Shown in pieces: positions 11,445 through 21,391 of a stretch of 64,000 nucleotides of DNA. This DNA comes from Isoetes taiwanensis. Lineage: Eukaryota; Streptophyta; Lycopodiopsida; Isoetales; Isoetaceae. The stretch's first letter is position 1, and every line of letters starts with the position of its first letter. Position numbers and translations under genes: made by a program. The stretch covers positions 494,001 to 558,000 of the forward strand of contig JAJEKV010000084.1 of NCBI GenBank assembly GCA_021234155.1, given 5' to 3'. Below the pieces are notes generated by a model. That model saw only the letters and a list, made by a program, of their open reading frames with translations, searched no databases and was not told the origin of the DNA.

Positions 11445-13161
11445 ATGGGATGCGGCACGATGGCATATCTATTGTTCGCAACTTTACTTCTCGTGTGGCT
11501 TGGTAGCCTTAATGACAGCCCTAAACCTGCAAAGGCCTTTAAGAGGCGAAGTTGGTCGTTCGGGTTTAGCTTCGCCACCACCACCTCCACCATTGTCTTG
11601 GATTTGGTATGGATTTTTTCTAGGATAAAATGTAAGTTAACCATTTATTTTTAACGTTCTAATGTTTTTAAATGTAGCGTGTAAATGCGGTTCGCGTCCT
11701 TCTTTTCCTATGTATAATGTTCGTTAAATCGTGGTTCTTGCAGGCGGATCTTCTTCTCATGAAAGAGCGAAGAGTGGGAGGAAAAGGACCTCGATTCGAG
11801 GAGCAGACGAAGAGCTGGGAACTCCCAGATATCAACGAAGCGATAACCACGAAGATAGGTGGAATGCCTTGCAACTTGGGATGTCGCCCTGAGAAAATGG
11901 ATATTCTTGGCGCCAGGGGTGTTGAACAAAGTAGGCGGAGGTCCGGCGCTGTGACCCTCCACGTCATAGCTCATACACTCCTTGAGAATTCAATCTTGGG
12001 CCCCTTCAGGGGCGAGGGGATCCAACCCGCCGCGACGAGCACCGGCCCACCGTCGTTCACGCGTCGGAGTGGGCGCAATTCCTCTTCAAGCTCTATTAAA
12101 GATGGTGCACCACCGCACCACCTCCACGAAGGCATGTCTTTGAATATGAGTGAGTTCATCTTGAATTATGCCCTTTTTTTGTTCACGAACACATATTCAT
12201 ATGTTAGTCGTATGTTGAGTGTAGTAACAAGAAGGTGCCGCCCACGGCTGCTGCCGAGATGGCGACAATTTTTGGAGGATGGCTAATAGTGTCACAAATA
12301 GCGTTTGCCATAACGTCCACAAGGGTGAATGGAGCGCGGGGAGCCTATGATGAGGAAAAAGAGGATCAAGGAGCTTTTAGAAGCGAGAATATCCGAGCTC
12401 AAGTCGGGAGAGATCTCATGGAGGGAGGTTTGTTCAAAGCGGGGTAAACATGTTAAAGCCACCCCGGTATTAGGCTCTTTTCGTTCTTCATTATAACCTC
12501 ATTGTACTCATATTTTATTTATATTTTTTCGCGAGGTAATCGGAAAAGCGGTGTGAAAGCTCTTGCCAAAGCTTCTGAGAGTCTCGATAGAGGAAGTGGC
12601 ACGGACCTATCACAGTTGACTAATGAGGCATTTCAAGTACATCATCTCTCCCATGAGTCGTATAATTTAGATGGCGCCATGTGGACTAAGTCCTTGTATT
12701 GCATTGTAGTCGGGAGAGTCGTATAATTAGATGGCGCCATGTGGACTAAGTCCTTGTATTGCATTGTAGTGTTTGAAGGCCAACATATTATCAAAGAAAG
12801 GGAAGCTAGAACAAAGCGCATTTGGGACGCGAGGTACGACGAAGCAAGTGGCGACCATAGTGCCAATAAGGCCGGGTCCGGGCGGTTATGGCTTTCTGGA
12901 TAAGCTATTTGTAAGTATAAATTTGGTTTATAATGTAGGTTCTCGAGTTGAACACTAACATTAGTTTTGGTGCTCATTCTCAATAGAAGTCATTTCTTTG
13001 GTCGCCCGTTTGCTAAAGATGAACGCGAAAGGGCCTTCAAAAAGGCGATCATGCGGCCATCGATCACACCCTACGGCGTGAAGCGAGGGGCGTGTGTATC
13101 ATTCATTAGATAATTATTTGTGACTACAATGAACTAATTGTTGCGATACAATATAATGCAG
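11445..13161 (+). pseudogene. Fragmented reading frames following the kinase-like remnant, unknown
   Basis: Several moderately long plus-strand frames occur here. One at 11445 (69 codons) starts MGCGTMAYLLFATLLLVWLG and looks like a hydrophobic leader or membrane segment. One at 11717-12286 (189 codons) is charged, with RRVGGKGPRFEEQTKSWELP. A frame near 12770-12900 contains EGQHIIKEREARTKRIW. Spacing and phase changes would fit exons of one gene ending in the glutamate-rich exon at 13162, but I recognise no domain and cannot prove splice junctions. A 61-bp tandem duplication (12657-12770) disturbs the frame. Given the upstream repeats, this is likely cargo or transposon-encoded sequence. Confidence 0.3.
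12657..12770. repeat. Tandem duplication, 61 bp unit, 2 copies
   Basis: GTCGTATAATT followed by AGATGGCGCCATGTGGAC and TCCTTGTATTGCATTGTAGT appears at 12657 and again at 12718, with one base missing from the T-run of the second copy. Confidence 0.95.
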
Positions 13162-13302
13162 GTAAATGAAGACGAACCCGTCAATGAAGAAGAAGAAGAA
13201 GAAGAAGAAGAAGAAGAAGAAGAAGAAGAAGAAGAAGAAGAAGAAGAAGAAGAAGAAGAAGAAGAAGAAGAAGAAGAAGAAGAAGAAGAGAGCAACAACT
13301 AA
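13162..13302 (+). CDS. Putative last exon with a ~35-residue glutamate run
   Basis: After a plausible acceptor (AATGCAG, ending 13161) an open frame reads VNEDEPVNE, then an uninterrupted run of about 35 Glu codons (GAA repeats), then SNN and a TAA stop. The flanking residues N-E-D-E-P-V-N are also acidic, which argues this is the true coding frame of an acidic tail. The alternative frame in which the same repeat reads as poly-lysine is less likely. The rest of the protein is not recognised. Repeat length is probably polymorphic. Confidence 0.35.
   Translation, partial: VNEDEPVNEEEEEEEEEEEEEEEEEEEEEEEEEEEEEEEEEEESNN
13186..13289. repeat. (GAA)n microsatellite, ~35 repeats
   Basis: About 104 bp of uninterrupted GAA trinucleotides, ending in GAGAGC. 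Such long pure trinucleotide tracts are mutable. Confidence 0.98.
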
Positions 13303-14577
13303 AGACTCAATATATTTTGTAATGTGCAAATTACATTGTGAAATATATTAAATTTTTTATGCTTTGTTCTTATTATTTGTGATTTTTTTTTGTTATGTTA
13401 ATTTTATGCTCGATTCTATTTTTTTATTCTTAGATTTATTAAACATTTAATTACATATTAAATAATAATGCTTATCTACCATGATACTGAATACTAATAT
13501 AATTTAATCAATATTTGTTTCTATTTTTCGAATTTTTAGCACACCAGCCCTACCGGGCCTACAGCCTTTCCTCAAATTCTAGCCTATCCACTTGTAATTT
13601 CCACCTCATCAAAATCTGAAGTGGCATCAATCTACACCATTGAATCTCTAGTTTCATAAATCAAGGGTTGAGGAAATTAGAAAATGGCCAAGAAAATAAA
13701 ACGGAGATGGGAGATGGGAGAAGGCGCAACCCCAGGTAATAATGGATCATCGTATTCACAGTAACCTCCGTTCCAATAATATGAAATGGCTATAGAATTC
13801 TGGTGTCCTTTGTTGCCAGTTTTCCAAATTTTATGGCTTTTCAACGTGCATTACCTGCATCACACCTCATTCCAACCTTCGTTTTCCATATTCGTTTTCC
13901 ATGTTTCTGGCTCTCCAAGCTTTAAAGCTTTGCAATTTTCTTTTGAATGGGTCAGCAAGATTGATTTTGGGCTATAGGTTGATGTTTTATTTAGGGTTAA
14001 CATGGATCTTAAGCTTTGTTTGCCGTCTTTACAAAAATACTTCTGCTTCTCCTTGTTGGTATCTGATCAAACCGCTGCACCAGGACAATTCTCGTTTTCC
14101 AAAATGTGAAAAGGCATTGGAAAGGCATTGGCTAACTTTACTTGTGCTGGCCAGAATGGAATTTGCTTATGGCATCCTTTCCAAAAAAAGTATGCGCCAT
14201 TGGATACACCTGCTTAGGAATCTTTATGTGCTGTTTGTTCTCTTGTAAGGGTTTTGAACTCCTTGTCTTTTCTATAGACATGTTGGACGGCTAAGCTCTT
14301 TACCCACATTCAACTGACGTTTTGAATTGAAAGAAGCATTTGGTAAAGATCGATTCAGCGTTGATTACGTATGTCAATTCCAGCCCTTGCTTCTATAGAG
14401 AGATAAAGTAGAAGAAGAAAAATGCAAGATTATAGTTTGAAAACGTTTTGGGACTTCACAGGATAATCATTTGCAAGCTTTTGTTGAAGTCTATGCATGA
14501 TGATCGAATTTTTTTATGGGGATTGATCAGCACCAGCAATAGGGACCTTTCTTGAGGTCAGTTTTCTCTGTTTTTGA
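13303..14577. other. AT-rich spacer, no gene recognised
   Basis: Non-coding in appearance. Two plus-strand frames (13786-13977, 63 codons; 13901-14248, 115 codons) are rich in Phe, Leu and Ser, overlap in different frames and match nothing I know. I treat them as chance frames. Confidence 0.5.
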
Positions 14578-15247
14578 AGTAACTGAACATGTTTCGTAGG
14601 CTGGGTCAGAGAATCTGGCAAAGGTCTTTATCGCAGATAATCTTATTAAATCTACCTCTTGTTTATCTGCAAAAATGTTAAGAAGCACAGCTTCCGCTTG
14701 GCTTATTTTTCCTTTCATATAACCAGCCATCTAGGGGATTTTGGCATGAAAAGGGCAGAGCAGGCTAGTAGTAATGCTGGAGGTGCACCAGCAAAGAACA
14801 TGCATCTCCATTTTTTGCCTAAGGGCAGCCCTGCAAAACCATAGCTTGAGACATAACCCAGCAAAATGCCTATGTTGATGAAAATTTCTGGCAAGGAAGC
14901 AAGGGATCCCCTGCTTTCTGATGGTGACAATTCTGCCGAATACACTGGAACCAAAATATAGCCAAATCCTAAGCCGATGCTAGAGATCATTCTGCCTACC
15001 AGAAGCACCAAATGATGGGGCTAAGCCGGGCTAAGCCCATTATTGTTGACGCCAGACATAAAATCAAAGATCCAACTGCTATGCTCCTCTTCCTTCCAAT
15101 CACATCTGATAATCAGTCTACCGTAGTGCTTTTCATCATAGAAACTATGTTGAATAATCCTACCAAAATTTCTACTTGGCAATCTGTGATTTTCAGATCA
15201 TCTTTCATGAACAGGACATATCTTGTGATGACTCCGACAGCCGCATA
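14578..15247 (-). pseudogene. Polyol/monosaccharide transporter (MFS) remnant
   Basis: Read on the minus strand this is an N-terminal part of a plant polyol-transporter-like MFS protein. In order it has a segment resembling TM1 and its loop (FMKDDLKITDCQVEILVG), the region around TM2 with DVIGRKRSIAVG (the MFS loop 2-3 G-R-K/R-R signature), then GRMISSIGLGFG and PVYSAELSPSESRGSLAS. It continues with FINIGILLGYVSSYGF and the sugar-transporter signature MPKSPRWLV. Breaks: a TGA where the GRTSD-type residues should begin (KSTTVD stop LSDVIG), a short unaligned stretch near 15010-15040, and a 2-bp insertion just after PRWLV at ~14721. Beyond that the frame resumes as MKGKISQAEAVLLN. The C-terminal half is absent. 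A dead gene fragment; confident on family, unsure of subfamily. Confidence 0.85.
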
Positions 15248-15263
15248 TCGTCAAACATATATT

Positions 15264-15361
15264 GTTACCTTATGAAAGTGAATTTACATGCAAACTTAGG
15301 CTTAGAGAGGTTGTTACCTTATGAAAGTGAATTTACATGCAAACTTAGGCTTAGAGAGGTT
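15264..15361. repeat. Tandem duplication, 49 bp unit, 2 copies
   Basis: GTTACCTTATGAAAGTG plus AATTTACATGCAAAC plus TTAGGCTTAGAGAGG occurs at 15264 and 15313, virtually identical, next to the transporter remnant. Confidence 0.95.
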
Positions 15362-16127
15362 GTAACAGCTCTAACATTTTCCTACAATAAATGTAGCTGG
15401 ATACTCTGCAATGCCTAAATGAGAAAAGGTAGAAAAAGCCTCGGAGATATGTTCGGATGCTCAATGAGGGCAGCGGAGTAGGTTTCTAATTCACGCCCTT
15501 TTGTTGCAATTATTGTACCTTACACTAGTGTTATGGCCTAGTTTTTTGCTTCTTCATGTAGGCCTGCTAAGGATGTTCACTTCAGAAGGCTGTACGTTAA
15601 AAAATGTGAACAAGCAACCTTTTCTAACCTGCATTGTCAAAGGATTTTGGAGTCCTTTCTAAGCTTGTTCAAATGGTAAGCTTGCTCTCTATCCATAATC
15701 TGTGTGTGTATTTGTACTTGCTGATTCTGAAAAAGAAGGAAGCATCTACCAGCTTGTGCATAAATGGTGGAAACAGAAGAGCACCTTTTGTTATGGGGTT
15801 TATAGCAGCAAAACTTTCATTAGCATGATATTCAGGTAGATGGTTTGAAGTTGCTTTTTTAAAGCTTGGATTCACTGGGCAAAGTCATGAGGATTGGTGA
15901 GATGTGTGTCCGATGAAGACCTAAAGAATACACAATCAGATTTTGAGTCCCACAGGACTAGAAGGTACCAATAATGAACTTTTTCAGCATATTATTCTGG
16001 AGCATGCAAAAAAGAGGTTCCATTTCTTGCACTATGAGATCCAATTGCAATACGGAAGTTTATAAAGTTACAAAGCCCAATGTTGTTCTTGGGGCTTGCA
16101 TTTTATAGAGGTTATTAAGCCTGCTAG
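15362..16127. other. Non-coding stretch left of the copia insertion
   Basis: No recognisable coding or RNA feature. The sequence is the left half of the pre-insertion locus into which the LTR element at 16133 integrated. Confidence 0.5.
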
Positions 16128-16132
16128 GTAGT

Positions 16133-16331
16133 TGTTAGCAAGACACATGTCACGTGTCTATTCATAGATGACTAGGCATGCCACCTAGGTGTTGCTGACA
16201 TGGCTCTCCTATAAAGCCATAGTCACGCTTCATTGTTTTTCATTCAGAGTTCACTCACTAGACTAGCTAGATCGTCTATCTCATTCTATCCTTGCAGTCT
16301 TCATCCTATTCATATCCAGTCCTTATCTTCA
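16133..16331 (+). repeat. 5' LTR of the copia element
   Basis: 199 bp, TG...CA ends. It contains a TATA-like CTATAAAG at 16209-16216, which is the probable promoter of the element. It is identical to the 3' LTR over about 190 bp and differs only near the 3' end, where the 3' LTR has an extra ~11 bp duplicate of TCATATCTTCAG. Confidence 0.97.
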
Positions 16332-16342
16332 TGGTATCGAGC
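16332..16342 (+). promoter_or_regulatory. Primer binding site of the copia element
   Basis: TGGTATCGAGC directly abuts the 5' LTR. The usual plant copia site is TGGTATCAGAGC, complementary to the 3' part of initiator tRNA-Met. Here one base is missing. Confidence 0.9.
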
Positions 16343-16775
16343 TTAATGCAAGGAGGAATTGAGTCACGAATCCTAGCGGTGGGATCAGAAAAGACTTTTC
16401 CTTTTTTTTTTAGGTCTGATCGGGGGAATTTGAATCGATTCAAATTCGAATTTGAATCGTTAGTTGAAATCGTTGGCTGAAATAAATTTTTCGTCAACTT
16501 TTTAGGGCAACTTTTAGGGTGGATGTGATACACGTCACCTAAAATATTTTTGGCTTGCGGGATTCTCTCCCTTTTTTTTGGCGTTTGGCCAAAATTAGGT
16601 GAAGAACACCCCATGACAATTCTTTGACAATCCGTGCCTCCTTCTTGGCACCTTCCTTCTCCCTCAATCCCGTGCCTCCTTCTTGGCTCTGTTCAATTTG
16701 AACTGTTTGGATCTGCATTCTTTTCACCACAAATGGCTCTGAGATGCCAATCCTTGGAAATATTTTATTCACCAC

Positions 16776-19700
16776 GTGTTAGATATTGACAATTATTTCA
16801 CATGGCGAGATGCCTTTGAGACCAATCTTAATTTGAGAGGTTTGAGAGCGTTTTCAACCCAAATGGAATCCTACTTCAGTGATGATTTGGAAAAGGATTT
16901 TATGGCTTTGAATCATCTCAAAGCATGTATTTGTCAGATTTTTGAGAGAGATATTCGAGGGTATACAACTTTTACTCCAGCATTTGATTTTTTGCATAAA
17001 AATTGCATTGAGCGGTGAAGGTCGACAACTTGGTATTCAAAGCCAGATGGATAATCTCGGGTTGGAAACTTGCACTAATATGCGAGATTATGCGCAACAA
17101 TTGAAAGCATTGAAGGAAAAATTGCTTCTTTGCGGTGGTGCTTGTATCGATTTGTCTCTCATCCACTATGCTCTCAAAGGTTTGCCTCGTGAGTATCAAA
17201 GTATCTCGATTATTACAAGCTCCAAGATAAGATCACTATCTCTTTCCATCAACTTCAAGCTGAAACTTGTAGATCTTTGAACAAGGTCATAAAAGATATG
17301 ATCAAATGGAAGCTAGTTTCTATTCTAGAACTAGGCTTTCTTCACCTCCTGTTACTCCTTTAGTTCTTTGCATCACGGATCTACTTCTTCTTCCCCTTCC
17401 CATGAAATTTGGCGAGGAAGCAAAATCGGGCTCAAATGCGGATCTAAGCAACCCTTGATTTGCTTTTACTGATGATAAAAGGGTCATGTTAAAAGCGTGA
17501 TTGCAGAAAGCTTCTAAAAGATATGGCGAATTTCTAAAACACAAGGAGGCCAAACCAAAGGTCTGATTCAACTATTTGAGTCGCGATAAATGCACATGTT
17601 TCCCATGTTGATTTGGAGGAGGCGAAATTCTGGTTCCTCAATAATGTTTTGCGAGAGAATTTACACCCACGAACTTGGCTTGTTGATTACTTTCGGGGCC
17701 ACCAAGCATTTGGCGGGTCAATCGAATGATTTCGAGACTCTTCATTAAATATGACAAAAGCGATTGGTAAAAATGGCCGATGGAAATATTGCTAAATCTG
17801 CGGCAAAGGTGATGTATCTATTCCTACCAAACATTGTCTTTCTCTCAAAATTAAAGGCGTCATTCTAGTGCCTGGATTACTTGTGAACTTACTTAGTGTA
17901 AGTGAGTTTGATCGAAAGATGGGCTATTGATTGCTATTCTCGGGTGGGTATGTTCACATTCTTCATAAAAATCCTTTGGATTTTGTTGATCTTCAACTTT
18001 TGGGCCCTATAGCCAATGGTCATTTAAGCGAGGAAGGCTTGTATATTTTGGATTCTACTTCACAACAAAAGGAGTATCATGTGAATCATCACTTGCTATT
18101 GCTGCTGTTCCAAGAACACAGGAATCATTATGGCATGCAAGATTAGGACATAAAAATTCATCTTCCACTCTAGTTTCAGCCTCAAAATTGAATATGGTTC
18201 AAGGCATGCCTACACTTACTACCAAGGACTTGAAATGTGCTGCATGTAGTCTTGGAAAGCAAGTACAAGCATCTTATCCATCACAAGCTGAGTTTGAGCC
18301 CAACAACCATTGGAGCTGGCATCTGAGACATATGTCATCTCCCTCTTGAATCAATTTGGTAGGTAAAGTATTTCCTTGTCATAGTGGATGATTTTAGTAG
18401 ATATACATGGGTTTTCCAATCAAATTCAAGTCTCAAGCTCTTGCTATCTTCAAAACCTTTGAGTCGCAAATTGAAAATGAATTATCTACTACTATTAAAG
18501 CTCTTGATTCGATAATGCGAAGGAGTATATCTCTAATGAATTTCAGACCTATCTTCATCAAAGGGATCCATAGAGAGTTGATTGTGCCTTACGCTCACTC
18601 TCAAAATGGAGTAGCGGAGCGAAAGAATAGAACTCTTATGAATTTGGCTCATGACATGCTCAAATATAAAGAGTTACCTCGAAACTTTGGGCTGAGGCGG
18701 TTCTAATCTTCTGCTTATTTGTGTAACGGGGCTCCCACCCGGCCATCAACTTTAAGACACCTTTTGAGGCTCACGTATGGAGCGAAGCCAGATGTGTCTA
18801 ATCTAAGGGTTTTTGGCTGCCTAGGATTTGCTAGTGTTCCTCATGCCAATTCTTGCAAAAGCAGGGGCAAGTTAGGCGACAGAGGGCCATAAAAGTGATT
18901 TTTATTGGATATCCAAGCAACATGAAAGGATGGCGATGCTTTGACCCTGTTACCAAAGCGTGTCTTTGCCTCTAGAAGCATGCACTTTCTTGAGGATGCA
19001 GTCTACTCTAAGGAGTTTTATCATCCTAACAACAACGATTATGCCAAAGTCATCATCAACACTTTTGATATTAACCACGACACTCAAGCCGGCCAACTGC
19101 GGGGGTCTTCTCATATGGTTCATAATGGTGGCATTTCATCTACTTACTGTTGTACCTTCCATTGTTGCAAGCACTTCCGCGTCTTTTTGCTACTCTAGTG
19201 TTGCAAAGCTCTTCGGTACTCGATATTCCAAGCTGGCTGTTGCGTGAAATAAGCGAGATGGTGCGGATGCCTATCTGGGACTATGAACCCCTTGAATATC
19301 ACGAGCCCATTGCGGATGAAGATAGTGAAGGGTATGAGTCTGATTCACATTCATTTGAGCTGCCCATTCCTGAACCACGGCGGGGAGGCAATAGTTCCCG
19401 ATCTTCCCTTGCTTAGAAGATCTGCGAGAATTGCCGAAGTTCTGACCTATTGACTACTCGGAAGATGGCTCCTCTAAAGTTACCTTGTAACTATGCTCTT
19501 ATGACCAAGGTCTTATCAGCTGAAGTTGATCCTGTTAATCATGTTCAAGCGATGAAAGAACCACTGCTTGGGTTGCAGCAATGGAAGGCGAATTATCCAT
19601 GTTACATAACCAAGGTACATGGGGCTGGTTCCTAAACCAACGAGGGAAAAATATAATTGGAGCTAAATGGGTATTCAAAACAAAGTACCATGCTGATGGT

Positions 19701-21099
19701 ACTCTTTCTAAGCAAAAGCAAGGCTGGTTGCAAAAGGGTTCGATAAAAAAGAAGGGTTTGATTATCATGATGTGTTTGCTCCAGTTGTCAAGTTAGACAC
19801 ACTTAAAGCGATAATAGCTTTGGCGGCGCAAAAAGGCTGGCCTCTCCATCAAATGGATTTCAAATCCGCCTTTTTGAATGGAGATCTAGAAGAGGAACTT
19901 TACATGTTTCAACCACCGGGCTTTAAAGATAAGGAGCATCCAACTTACGTGTGCAAATTGAAAAGAGCACCATATGGCCTCGGACAAACTCCATATTCTT
20001 GGAATCGAGAAAATCAATGCATTTCTCTTAAGTCTTGGTTACCCAGAGATCTAGAGCAGACCAGAGCCTTTATTTCATGTTCAGCGATTCTCAAGTTAGT
20101 GTGCTCCTTCTCTATGTTGATGACACGATTATGACCGGGGATCATTCTATTGTTTCTCATACTAAAAAGCTCTTCTGAGAAAATTTTGAAGTAAATGATT
20201 TGGGCCTAATGCATTATTGTTTGGGAATGGAAATTTGGCAAGGTGCTCAAAGCATTCATCTCACTCAATGAGTACACCACTTGAACTTCTTGAGAAGTTT
20301 CATATGGCGGTGCAAAGCATCATCCACTCCGTTTGAGGTAGGTTGCACTCTAACTCTAGACTCCAACCATCCTGGGATGTTGATGCCACTCTTCTGAGCT
20401 GACTAGTTGGGGCTTTACTTTATCTTACCAACACTAGGCGATTTGGTATATCTTTTTTTGCAGTCCTTACTAGGTTTATGCATCATCCTAAAAATTACCG
20501 CATTGGAAAGCGACTAAAACGAGTTCTCCATTACCTCAAAGGTACTCAAAGTGAAGGAGTCCTATATACCAAAGTTGATCATCCTACTCTTATGTTGTTC
20601 TCGATTCCGATATGGCATCTGGATCTTGAGAAAAGAAAATGCATTCTTGGATTAGTTTCCTTTCTTGGAGGCAATCCTATTAGTTGGGGATCTAAAAAGC
20701 AAAAGACAAACGACATCCCGATTACTACTTTTGGGCTGAACTCAAACCTTGGTTTTCAACGATTTCAAAGAGATCTTTTGGTTGGTTCACTTATATGAAG
20801 ATTTGGGCTGTCCACTCAAACACGCAACCATTTACTTGTGATAATAAAGTGGAGCCATTGCTCATGCCAAAGACTACAAGATGCATCGCTTATCAAGCAT
20901 ATGGATATCAAAGCGTGGTTTGTCAAAGAGCGACTCAAAATGGATATCTCTTCTTTGTCTTCTTTGCTCTACCAAACATCAAGTTCTTGATGGGTTCACA
21001 AAACCTCTTGGAGGACATCAATTCCGTCGGATGAAGCGGCTCTTGCATGTTTACGCCCCATGCTCATTCTCGGGGGATCATAGTATTTCTTTTCTCTAA
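16776..21099 (+). pseudogene. Copia gag-pol polyprotein, frameshifted
   Basis: Gag-like sequence begins near 16776 (DNYFTWRDAFETNLNLRGL). A protease-integrase boundary is suggested by VPGLLVNLLSVSEF near 17880. Integrase parts follow: WHARLGHKNSSS (~18135), DDFSRYTWVF (~18390) and HSQNGVAERKNRTLMNLA (~18600). Then come INFKTPFEA-type and GFASVPHANS segments. Reverse transcriptase has GAKWVFKTKYHADGTLSK (~19660), FAPVVKLDTLKAIIALAA (~19775) and QMDFKSAFLNGDLEEELYM (~19850). A tail FTKPLGGHQFRRMK (~20990) is typical of the copia RNase H end. The frame changes many times. At least one break, near 19715, fits loss of a single A in an A-run (expected SKQKARLVAKGF), and others are also single-base. 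Either a dead copy or poorly polished sequence. Confidence 0.93.
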
Positions 21100-21176
21100 A
21101 GCCTCTCCCTCGGGAGGTTTTTTGTTTGTTCTCTGTTTACGTTTTTCGATTCAGTCCTGCTAGTCATCAGGGGGGA

Positions 21177-21386
21177 TGTTAGCAAGACACATGTCACGTG
21201 TCTATTCATAGATGACTAGGCATGCCACCTAGGTGTTGCTGACATGGCTCTCCTATAAAGCCATAGTCACGCTTCATTGTTTTTCATTCAGAGTTCACTC
21301 ACTAGACTAGCTAGATCGTCTATCTCATTCTATCCTTGCAGTCTTCATCCTATTCATATCCAGTCATATCTTCAGTCATATCTTCA
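21177..21386 (+). repeat. 3' LTR of the copia element
   Basis: 210 bp, preceded by a purine tract ending GGGGGGA and followed by the GTAGT target duplication. See the 5' LTR for the comparison. Confidence 0.97.
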
Positions 21387-21391
21387 GTAGT

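Larger units (their letters stand above)
16133..21386 (+). mobile_element. Complete Ty1/copia LTR retrotransposon (5254 bp)
   Basis: LTRs at 16133-16331 and 21177-21386 both start TGTTAGCA and end TCTTCA. A 5-bp target duplication GTAGT flanks the element at 16128-16132 and 21387-21391. A primer binding site TGGTATCGAGC, one base from the usual plant copia TGGTATCAGAGC complementary to initiator tRNA-Met, follows the 5' LTR directly. A purine tract (AGGGGGGA) precedes the 3' LTR. Coding motifs appear in copia order: gag, protease-like region, integrase, reverse transcriptase, RNase H. The interior is split by frameshifts although the LTRs are almost identical. Confidence 0.97.

Noticed and set aside
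13166-13351. Poly-lysine protein frame over the GAA repeat
   Set aside because: It is the shifted reading of the microsatellite. The glutamate frame has matching acidic flanks and a splice acceptor.
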